From IMG/VR virus record IMGVR_UViG_3300037264_002017, positions 1 through 21,744 of that record: DNA of 21,744 nt; one strand, 5' to 3'. Source of the stretch: a virus. Position numbers and translations under genes: made by a program. The notes beneath the pieces were generated by a model that was given only the letters and a program-made list of their open reading frames with translations, was not told the origin of the DNA and did no database searches. Below, one piece after another: positions 1-4,832 of this stretch. The first letter of the stretch is position 1. Each line of letters begins with the position of its first letter.

Positions 1-2
1 TG

Positions 3-212
3 GGGCATCAACACGTAGTGCTACACCCCGACGCGCGCCTACTCGAGACGCTGAACCCGCTGGTGTGCCGGCTACAACTCGCGAGTGAAGCGCGGCTGGA
101 GCACCAGAAAGACTTCGACACACATGAGGCGTGGGGGCTGCCGGCCGGTGACTACGTGATCACTCGCCAGCGGGAGAAGTCGCCCGCCGGTTGGGCCATG
201 GTCGCGGACTAA
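3..212 (+). CDS. Hypothetical protein, probably cut by the left edge
   Basis: The reading frame is open from the first bases of the window to TAA at 210-212, so the real start may lie outside. The first possible start inside is GTG at 18, which has no good ribosome binding site at the right distance; this favours a partial gene. The visible 69 residues are hydrophilic and include a Leu-rich helical part (LLETLNPLVCRLQLASEARL) followed by a short turn-rich end. I do not recognise the family. The next gene starts directly after the stop (TAA then ATG), so it is probably co-transcribed and translationally coupled with 213-464. Confidence 0.6.
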   Translation, partial: GHQHVVLHPDARLLETLNPLVCRLQLASEARLEHQKDFDTHEAWGLPAGDYVITRQREKSPAGWAMVAD

Positions 213-464
213 ATGACCTGCTGCGTCTGTCACGCCCGCATCTACGGCGGGCATCTGCGCTCGCACAGCGCCGTGTGTCCCGTCAGCATCGCCGTGTGTG
301 GCGTGGCATGCTCCGACCGTATCGAGCCGCCGGGGCACTGGCTCTACGTCGCGCCCCACTTCTCGACGACAGCGAACACGCTCGGCGCGTGCTCGTGCTT
401 GCGACCGGACTGTGACTACTTGCGGCGGGCTGGCATCGTGAAGATCGAACAGGTGCGGGCGTGA
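213..464 (+). CDS. Small Cys-rich protein, C2H2-like zinc-binding
   Basis: An 83-residue protein with nine cysteines (3, 4, 6, 22, 29, 33, 60, 62, 67). The N-terminus has C3-x2-C6-x7-H14-x3-H18, the spacing of a short C2H2-type zinc finger, followed by further Cys pairs. Structural zinc binding is an inference from these residues; DNA or protein binding is only a guess. ATG follows the upstream stop without a gap, and the TGA at 462-464 overlaps the GTG start of the next gene. Third codon positions are strongly GC, as in the neighbouring genes. I cannot assign it to a named family. Confidence 0.7.
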   Translation: MTCCVCHARIYGGHLRSHSAVCPVSIAVCGVACSDRIEPPGHWLYVAPHFSTTANTLGACSCLRPDCDYLRRAGIVKIEQVRA

Positions 465-1051
465 CCTCGCCGAACATGAGTGAGCCGGTGTGCAGGTGGT
501 GCGGCGGGCCCGTGCCGAGACTCGACCGCATCGGCGGCCCGTCCCCGTGCCCGACGTCGCCGGCCTGGCCGACGCGGTGGTGCGAGTGGGCGGAAATGGA
601 GGCGAGCATGAGTGAGCCGGTGAGCGAGCCGACCGCGTTGGAGCTCGCCGATGTGGTGTGCGCGGCGATCGGCGACGGGAACGACGAGGCGACGTTCGCG
701 CTGGGCATGCTGTGCGGGCGCTTGATCCGCGCGCATGCCGAGCTGGCGAGCGCACGGCGTGACGCGCAGATGCGGTGCGACGTGTCGCTTGGATGCATGC
801 GCGATGCGCTCGACCAGCGCGACGCCGCCACCACGCGCGCCGAGAATGCGGAGCGCGGCATGAAGGAGAACGGCGACTTGATGGTCGCGCACTTCAACGA
901 CCTGCAAGACGCCAACGCGAGGGCGCGGGAGGTACACGCGCTGGCGACTGACCAGCTGCGGATGCACCGGGGGAACGGCGACGGCATCGCAGTGACAGGG
1001 CGAATCGAGCGGATACTCGCCTGCACCCACGACGCGAAGGGAGGCGAGTGA
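461..1051 (+). CDS. Zinc-knuckle plus helical protein, possible two-start fusion
   Basis: 196 residues from GTG 461, which overlaps the previous stop as GTGA. Residues 1-45 hold C11-x2-C14 (CRWCGG), C30 and C41, a small zinc-ribbon-like part. Residues 50-196 are a different kind of sequence: charged, helical, coiled-coil-like (for example ELASARRDAQMRCDVSLGCM), with no recognised function. In-frame ATG 608 (residue 50) is preceded by GGAGG with a 5-nt spacer, a far better ribosome site than that at 461, so a 147-residue product from 608 is likely as well or instead. 29 of the first 31 codons end in G or C. The TGA overlaps the ATG at 1051 of the next gene. Confidence 0.75.
   Translation: MTSPNMSEPVCRWCGGPVPRLDRIGGPSPCPTSPAWPTRWCEWAEMEASMSEPVSEPTALELADVVCAAIGDGNDEATFALGMLCGRLIRAHAELASARRDAQMRCDVSLGCMRDALDQRDAATTRAENAERGMKENGDLMVAHFNDLQDANARAREVHALATDQLRMHRGNGDGIAVTGRIERILACTHDAKGGE
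598..602 (+). promoter_or_regulatory. Strong internal ribosome binding site for ATG 608
   Basis: GGAGG, then 5 nt, then ATG 608, inside the frame of 461-1051. The bases around this ATG repeat those around ATG 476: a 16-bp identical direct repeat at 475-490 and 607-622. This supports a second start or a past fusion of two genes. Confidence 0.6.
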
Positions 1052-1233
1052 TGGATGACCGAGGACGCATCTGGACACCAGATGAAATCGCCGCGATGGC
1101 CGAAGCCGATCGCAAGGCGCGGAAGCTCGTACCGATACCGGACGGCGACTTACAGCGCGTGCAAGGGATGAACCGGCACGCGCGGCGCAAATGGTATGCG
1201 GAGCAGCGCCGAGCGGCCAGGAAGGGAGCGTGA
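1051..1233 (+). CDS. Small basic hypothetical protein
   Basis: 60 residues. ATG 1051 is chosen over GTG 1048 because GGGAGG at 1039-1044 lies 6 nt upstream of it; it also overlaps the previous stop (TGATG). The protein is hydrophilic, with an acidic N-terminal helix (WTPDEIAAMAEADRKARK) and a strongly basic C-terminus (NRHARRKWYAEQRRAARKGA) that could bind nucleic acid. The family is not recognised. It is flanked by coupled genes of the same early-type block. Confidence 0.7.
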   Translation: MDDRGRIWTPDEIAAMAEADRKARKLVPIPDGDLQRVQGMNRHARRKWYAEQRRAARKGA

Positions 1234-1236
1234 GTG

Positions 1237-1503
1237 ATGGAACGGATCGGCAAGTACCTTACCGTGCATGGCGGCGAACCGTTGGCGGGTCGCAGAACGC
1301 TGCGGTGGGAGGTGCAAGGCAACGACTCGGCCCTGCTCGGCACCGTGCGATGGTACGGCGCATGGCGGCAGTACACGTTCGACCCGACGCCGGGCACGAC
1401 GTTCAACCGCGACTGCCTGATTGACTTGGCGAACTTCCTGCGGCGGGTGAACGACGAGCACAAGATAGCGCAGCGAGCGGAGAAGGACGCCCCCGATGCC
1501 TGA
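1237..1503 (+). CDS. Conserved small phage protein of unknown function
   Basis: 88 residues. The start is ATG 1237 or GTG 1234, both after GGGAG at 1224-1228, and cannot be settled. The core LLGTVRWYGAWRQYTFDPTP, then GTTFNRDCLIDLANFLRR, resembles a short protein common in phage and prophage early regions, with an aromatic beta sheet followed by a helix. That resemblance is from memory and no function is established to my knowledge. The last 8 bases overlap the following 57-residue gene. Confidence 0.75.
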   Translation: MERIGKYLTVHGGEPLAGRRTLRWEVQGNDSALLGTVRWYGAWRQYTFDPTPGTTFNRDCLIDLANFLRRVNDEHKIAQRAEKDAPDA

Positions 1504-1669
1504 CGCGCGCAAGCGACGGGTGAAGCTCGACGCGGCGACGTGTCGCTGGTGTGGTGAGAAGATGACGGACCATTTCTTTGATGGCTTGTACACCGCTGAA
1601 GGCGTTGTATGTGACAAGCCGATCGCGACAACGGATGCCCTCGCCGCACAGGAGGACTGCCGTGGCTGA
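1496..1669 (+). CDS. 57-aa zinc-ribbon-like mini protein
   Basis: A short gene from ATG 1496 to TGA 1667-1669, overlapping the end of the previous gene by 8 nt and the next start (GTG 1662) by 8 nt. It has C16-x2-C19 (CRWCGEK), C39 and C55, which suggests one small zinc site. The CRWCG motif also occurs in the protein starting at 461, so the two may be related small zinc knuckles. The basic N-terminus (ARKRRVK) may contact nucleic acid. Function unknown. Support comes from gene packing and high GC at third codon positions. Confidence 0.65.
   Translation: MPDARKRRVKLDAATCRWCGEKMTDHFFDGLYTAEGVVCDKPIATTDALAAQEDCRG
1650..1656 (+). promoter_or_regulatory. Ribosome binding site fixing GTG 1662 as start
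   Basis: AGGAGGA, then 5 nt, then GTG 1662. The open frame reaches further upstream, to 1578, but only GTG 1662 has this signal. Confidence 0.7.
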
Positions 1670-1865
1670 CGCGCGCAGCATCGACGGTCGCTTGTGGGTC
1701 GTGGAGAAATGGGAGCATGGGCAGTGGCGCTTCTGCAATGTCTCGACGATGCTTGATAGCATGCGCAGACTGGCACGTGACCTGCGAGCGCGATTCCATC
1801 GGCGCTACCGAGTATCCGAGTACAGGCGCGTCGAGCGCATCAGAAAGCCGAGGGCGACAGCATGA
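1662..1865 (+). CDS. Small basic hypothetical protein
   Basis: 67 residues from GTG 1662, chosen from the AGGAGGA site at 1650-1656. The sequence has an aromatic N-terminal part (GRLWVVEKWEHGQWRFCNVS) followed by an Arg-rich helix and tail (RRLARDLRARFHRRYRVSEY), strongly basic overall. No family is recognised; nucleic-acid contact is only suggested by charge. The opening bases CTGACGCGCGCA repeat those of the previous gene (1500-1511 and 1666-1677). The stop overlaps the next start as ATGA. Confidence 0.65.
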   Translation: MADARSIDGRLWVVEKWEHGQWRFCNVSTMLDSMRRLARDLRARFHRRYRVSEYRRVERIRKPRATA

Positions 1866-2101
1866 ATGAGCACGACCCGTTCAGGCGTTCTGGGCATCCC
1901 GGAGCCTACTTCCTCACGCTGACTGCGGAAACGAAGCGCCACGTGCTTGTCGATGAGACATGCGACTCACGGTCAGCGATCACCAGCCTTTTTGCGGTGG
2001 CCGTGTCGGTCGCCAGAGTCAGCGGTATCGACCTTGGGAGTCTACTAAGGGAACTGCAACACGTCATGAATACGGCGTTAGAATCCGAAAGCCGAGGGTG
2101 A
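1862..2101 (+). CDS. Hypothetical protein, 79 aa
   Basis: ATG 1862 overlaps the TGA of the previous gene and follows GAGGG at 1850-1854. The protein has a beta-type N-terminus (AYFLTLTAETKRHVLVDETC) and a helical second half (ITSLFAVAVSVARVSGIDLG) that is mildly hydrophobic but too interrupted to call a membrane segment. The family is not recognised. The next gene starts at GTG 2103, just after this stop. Confidence 0.65.
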   Translation: MNEHDPFRRSGHPGAYFLTLTAETKRHVLVDETCDSRSAITSLFAVAVSVARVSGIDLGSLLRELQHVMNTALESESRG

Positions 2102-2102
2102 G

Positions 2103-2450
2103 GTGACGATCACGCTCCCAATCCGGCTCGTATCCGAGGCCAACATGCGCGACCACTGGGGGAAGAAGGCCAAGCGTGTGGCGCAGCAACGTGGGCTCGT
2201 CAGGCTCGCGCTCTGGCACCACCGGCACGAGTTTGGCGAGACGGCGGTGGTAACGCTCACGAGGATCGCCCCGCGCGAACTGGACAAGCACGACAATCTC
2301 CGTGCAGCGATGAAAGGGGTCGTTGATGGCGTAGCAGACGCCTTCGGACTACCGAACGACCGCGATCCGCGCGTCGAATGGCGGTATGCTCAGCGACGAG
2401 GGAAAGTGAGGGAGTACGGCGTGGAAATCAACATCGAGGCGGCATCATGA
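2103..2450 (+). CDS. RusA-like Holliday junction resolvase
   Basis: 115 residues, close to the about 120 of E. coli RusA. RusA enzymes are dimeric, Mg-dependent endonucleases that cut four-way DNA junctions and in phages help tidy replication intermediates before packaging. Visible here: an N-terminal beta strand (TITLPIRLVSEANMRDHW), then R-x-LDKHDNL-x2-AMK-x3-D (D61, D64, N65, K71, D75) and a later acidic pair N85-D86-R87-D88, matching the order of catalytic Asp residues and of the conserved Lys region in RusA. The start GTG 2103 has GAGGG 4 nt upstream. It lies close to a DNA methyltransferase gene, a common phage pairing. The assignment is by motif only; a short unknown phage protein with the same fold is the alternative. 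Confidence 0.72.
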   Translation: MTITLPIRLVSEANMRDHWGKKAKRVAQQRGLVRLALWHHRHEFGETAVVTLTRIAPRELDKHDNLRAAMKGVVDGVADAFGLPNDRDPRVEWRYAQRRGKVREYGVEINIEAAS

Positions 2451-2668
2451 AATGGTATCGACAACCAGACGGGTCGTTCGAAACGGGGCCGCTGCTCGTC
2501 GGCGGAGAGACTGAACCCAAGCTCGTTGTAACCAAAGTCGCAGTTGGTGATTGGTTGTGCACGCAGGGCGACCGGGAGGTAGTGCGGGCGTACACGCACA
2601 ACGAAGTCAAGCGCCTGGCCGAACTCCAAACCTACGCGAGGATGAGATGCTCGGATTTGAAGGGTTGA
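2447..2668 (+). CDS. Hypothetical protein, 73 aa
   Basis: ATG 2447 overlaps the TGA of the RusA-like gene (ATGA), which decides this start over in-frame codons further upstream. The protein is a compact, beta-looking domain (KWYRQPDGSFETGPLLVGGE, then VVTKVAVGDWLCTQGDREVV) with a C-terminal helix. No family is recognised. Its 3' end overlaps the start of the methyltransferase gene by 22 nt in another frame. Confidence 0.65.
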   Translation: MKWYRQPDGSFETGPLLVGGETEPKLVVTKVAVGDWLCTQGDREVVRAYTHNEVKRLAELQTYARMRCSDLKG

Positions 2669-3381
2669 AACAACACCCAAATTGCGTATACCACGACGAT
2701 TGGGTGGTCCTGCTCAATACCAAATGGGAACACGTGCAACTCGAGCCGGTCGGGGCCGTCATTATGGATGCCCCATATAGCGAGAAGACCAGCAAGGGAC
2801 AACACGAACACCGCAGCGGGTTTGCCTACGATTCGTGGAATGCGACCGACGTCCACGCGTGTGTCCACGCGCTGAGCCCCATCTGCCGCGGTTGGTTTGT
2901 GTCGATAACCGACGATGTGCTGTTCAACGAGTGGCGGAACGCGTACGCCAACGTCAAGCGAAAAACATTCCAAACAGTCTCGGCGTTTATGCCTGGGATG
3001 ACCGTGCGGTTGTCAGGTGACGGTCCGTCGTCGTGGAGTCTACCGATTGCAGTCGGTCGCCCACGTGGTTTCAAATGGAGAACACTACCCGGCGGGTACA
3101 CGGGCGAGCCGAACCGAACGAAATTCAAAGGAGCAAAACCCGAATGGCTGATGTGCGCCCTCGTGCGTGATTACACCAAGGATGGCGACGTAGTGCTTGA
3201 CCCATGCGCCGGATCAGGTACCACCGGTCGTGCGTGCAAGGATATGGGCAGAAGATGTATCCTCATTGAAGAACGGGAGAGCGCATGCAAGGCGACAATA
3301 AAGAGATTACGCCAGGAACCGTTGGGATTCTATCAACGGAGCCAAAACCCAGAACAGTTGGACATCGGCTCAGTCATATAA
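2647..3381 (+). CDS. Beta-class DNA methyltransferase (N6-adenine or N4-cytosine)
   Basis: 244 residues from ATG 2647 (GAGGA at 2638-2642). It transfers methyl groups from S-adenosylmethionine to DNA bases, in phages usually to escape restriction. Motif IV is D41-A-P-Y44 (DAPYSEKT) near the N-terminus, and motif I (VLDPCAGSGTTGRA, about 184-196) is near the C-terminus, followed by an acidic motif II (IEERE, 207-211). The order IV, then target recognition region, then I is that of the beta class. DAPY in place of the usual DPPY is a variant. No restriction nuclease gene is adjacent, so it is probably an orphan enzyme. 33 of its first 50 codons end in G or C, lower than the early genes around it, a hint of separate origin. 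Confidence 0.92.
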   Translation: MLGFEGLKQHPNCVYHDDWVVLLNTKWEHVQLEPVGAVIMDAPYSEKTSKGQHEHRSGFAYDSWNATDVHACVHALSPICRGWFVSITDDVLFNEWRNAYANVKRKTFQTVSAFMPGMTVRLSGDGPSSWSLPIAVGRPRGFKWRTLPGGYTGEPNRTKFKGAKPEWLMCALVRDYTKDGDVVLDPCAGSGTTGRACKDMGRRCILIEERESACKATIKRLRQEPLGFYQRSQNPEQLDIGSVI

Positions 3382-3575
3382 TCGTGGCGCAGGCGGTGCG
3401 GGCGGTGGCGGAAGATCTCAATGGCATCGCCGGGACGCTGGCAGCAGCCGCGGACCCGTCAGCCAGATTCCTCGAGCGCACCCACAATGATGTGGCCGAC
3501 GTACGCAAGAGGCTGGCCGAGCTCGAGCGTCAGTGTGGACATCTCGCGCGGTTTGCGAATGTCGATCAGCGCTGA
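3285..3575 (+). CDS. Small helical hypothetical protein
   Basis: 96 residues if it starts at ATG 3285, which has GGGAGA 4 nt upstream but overlaps the methyltransferase by 97 nt. The alternative GTG 3384, just after that stop, lacks a ribosome site. The C-terminal half is an alpha-helical, coiled-coil-like stretch (HNDVADVRKRLAELERQCGH). Function unknown. It is the last plus-strand gene; its TGA lies inside the palindrome at 3566-3575, which also holds the stop of the opposite gene. Confidence 0.62.
   Translation: MQGDNKEITPGTVGILSTEPKPRTVGHRLSHIIVAQAVRAVAEDLNGIAGTLAAAADPSARFLERTHNDVADVRKRLAELERQCGHLARFANVDQR
3566..3575. repeat. 10-bp palindrome holding both convergent stop codons
   Basis: TCAGCGCTGA reads the same on both strands. 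On each strand it encodes Gln-Arg-stop, so the plus-strand 96-aa protein and the minus-strand 77-aa protein both end in QR and overlap by exactly this decamer. There is no T-tract or long stem, so it does not look like a factor-independent terminator. Confidence 0.85.
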
Positions 3576-3799
3576 ACGTCCTTCATCTTCACTGTGCAGA
3601 GCATCAGGACTTCCCCGGCCTCTGGATTGCTCTCGACTTCACAAACCACCGGAACGTCGTCGAGATTCTTGCCAGTACGCTCCTGAACGATCTGGGCGAC
3701 TTTCTCGATGGCTGCTGCCGTTGCCGTTGCTGCTTGTGAGGCCGTGAACCAGCCACACGCTGCGCAATAAAATACAACACCGACTACGAGGAATCTCAT
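3566..3799 (-). CDS. Small exported or membrane-anchored protein, possible lysis function
   Basis: 77 residues, with ATG at 3799 overlapping the previous TGA (ATGA). Residues 1-23 look like a signal peptide or anchor: MR, hydrophobic FLVVGVVFYCAACGWFT, then a possible S-Q-A cleavage site at 21-23. C12 and C15 are present, but the residues before them do not make a proper lipobox. The rest is a short helix (AAAIEKVAQIVQERTG) and a beta-type tail (VPVVCEVESNPEAGEVLMLC). It is the last gene of the late block and follows a two-helix membrane protein, a position where podophages often have lysis genes. A spanin-like role is a guess from position and topology only. Confidence 0.65.
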   Translation of the reverse strand: MRFLVVGVVFYCAACGWFTASQAATATAAAIEKVAQIVQERTGKNLDDVPVVCEVESNPEAGEVLMLCTVKMKDVQR

Positions 3800-4059
3800 A
3801 ACAAGTGCTTCGGTGGGTGGTCCTGTAAGAGCTTCAGGATGGGTCCGATGATGAGTGTGAGCGACCCCCCCGGTTTCCCCATGCCCTTGAGCGCCCCTGT
3901 CACCCCGGCGATGGTGCCGATGACTCCGAGCCCCCATTCCCACGGCACGCGCCCAATGGCGACGAGGATAGTGATCGCCACGATGGCGAGCCAGTCGGTG
4001 TACGCCTCGAACCGCAACCGCGTCGTCGATGGCCTGCTCGTCTCGCGTTCCTCTGACAT
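3796..4059 (-). CDS. Two-helix membrane protein, holin candidate
   Basis: 87 residues: a charged N-terminus (SEERETSRPSTTRLRFE), a hydrophobic segment at about 22-36 (DWLAIVAITILVAIG), a second at about 42-58 (WGLGVIGTIAGVTGALKG) and a third weaker one at about 67-78, then a basic tail. Size and topology fit small phage holins, which open the inner membrane for the endolysin, and the place after the fibre genes matches that of the T7 holin gene 17.5. No holin family signature is certain, and no endolysin is seen in the window. The start is clear: GTAGGAGG lies 5 nt before the ATG and overlaps the upstream TAG stop. Confidence 0.68.
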   Translation of the reverse strand: MSEERETSRPSTTRLRFEAYTDWLAIVAITILVAIGRVPWEWGLGVIGTIAGVTGALKGMGKPGGSLTLIIGPILKLLQDHPPKHLL

Positions 4060-4068
4060 CGCTGCCTC

Positions 4069-4257
4069 CTACGGGGTCACCCGGTGATACTCGACCATCG
4101 TCTCATCCAGCACCGCGAGCTGGTCCTCGTCGAGCGCCACGTCGGAATCCACCTGCACTCTGCCATCGGTGAGCACGAGTAACCCGGTCACGGATGGGAG
4201 CGCGTTCTGGATCGCTCGCAACAAGGACGTGCCCACTGGCTGGTATAAGTAGATCAC
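4069..4257 (-). CDS. Hypothetical protein, 62 aa
   Basis: GTG 4257 overlaps the stop of the upstream gene (GTGA). The protein has a short helix (TSLLRAIQNALPSV), beta strands (TGLLVLTDGRVQVD) and an acidic C-terminal half (LDEDQLAVLDETMVEYH). Function unknown. Tight packing between two late genes is the main support. It may be a minor fibre-associated or lysis-linked protein, but nothing in the sequence decides this. Confidence 0.6.
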   Translation of the reverse strand: MIYLYQPVGTSLLRAIQNALPSVTGLLVLTDGRVQVDSDVALDEDQLAVLDETMVEYHRVTP

Positions 4258-4826
4258 GGGTTGACCAATCGTATCACAGGCATCGTGTTTGCCACAGATG
4301 CCACCGCCTGGCCTCCATCAGCGACGGCGCGCGGGTCGAACGTCGCCGGGAGTTCCCCGCTCGCCGGGATGCCCGTGGTGAACGACAGGGGGCGCATCCC
4401 AGCCGGCACGTTCTGATTCATTGTGTCGTAGGATTGCATGCCGTAGGCGCGCATCGTGTACCCCCCCGCCACGGAACGTCCGTAGAGTAGGTAGCACTCG
4501 CCCGCCCAGACGAATGCTCCGGGCGTTTCCAAATAGAAGCCGCCGGCTGCGGAGACATCCACGGTGCCCCCCGCGATCAATGCCGCGACGTCTGGGCGCC
4601 CACCGGGTACTTGGTAGAGGCCGAGCCGGCACATGGCCCCTACGCCCGCCGTCGTGATGCGAAAGCCGATGCGCGCGAGTGCCGTGTCGCGCTCGACTCG
4701 GTAGACTCCACCCTCGTAGTTCGCCTGGTCGCCGCGAGTGCCTTGTATGCCCACTGGCACGACAGGCACCAAGATCATGTCGGTCGCGGATGCAGCCGGA
4801 TCGGGGGTCTGCTGGAAACCCGACAC
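4254..4826 (-). CDS. Probable virion protein downstream of the fibre gene
   Basis: 190 residues from GTG 4826, just after the stop of the Gly-rich fibre gene. The sequence alternates beta strands with Gly turns (ALARIGFRITTAGVGAMCRL, GFYLETPGAFVWAGECYLLY), as in beta-sandwich receptor-binding or fibre-tip domains. There is no signal peptide or catalytic motif. By position it could be a distal tip, adhesin or chaperone for the fibre. I do not recognise a named family. The ribosome site is weak (CGAGC), so it may be made by coupling with the gene before it. Confidence 0.65.
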   Translation of the reverse strand: MSGFQQTPDPAASATDMILVPVVPVGIQGTRGDQANYEGGVYRVERDTALARIGFRITTAGVGAMCRLGLYQVPGGRPDVAALIAGGTVDVSAAGGFYLETPGAFVWAGECYLLYGRSVAGGYTMRAYGMQSYDTMNQNVPAGMRPLSFTTGIPASGELPATFDPRAVADGGQAVASVANTMPVIRLVNP

Positions 4827-4832
4827 GCTCGA

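Noticed and set aside
72-1078. Long minus-strand ORFs opposite the early genes (72-755, 283-1026, 416-1078)
   Set aside because: Arg/Ser/His-rich translations typical of antisense GC-rich DNA; the plus-strand genes form a coherent overlapping chain with ribosome sites.
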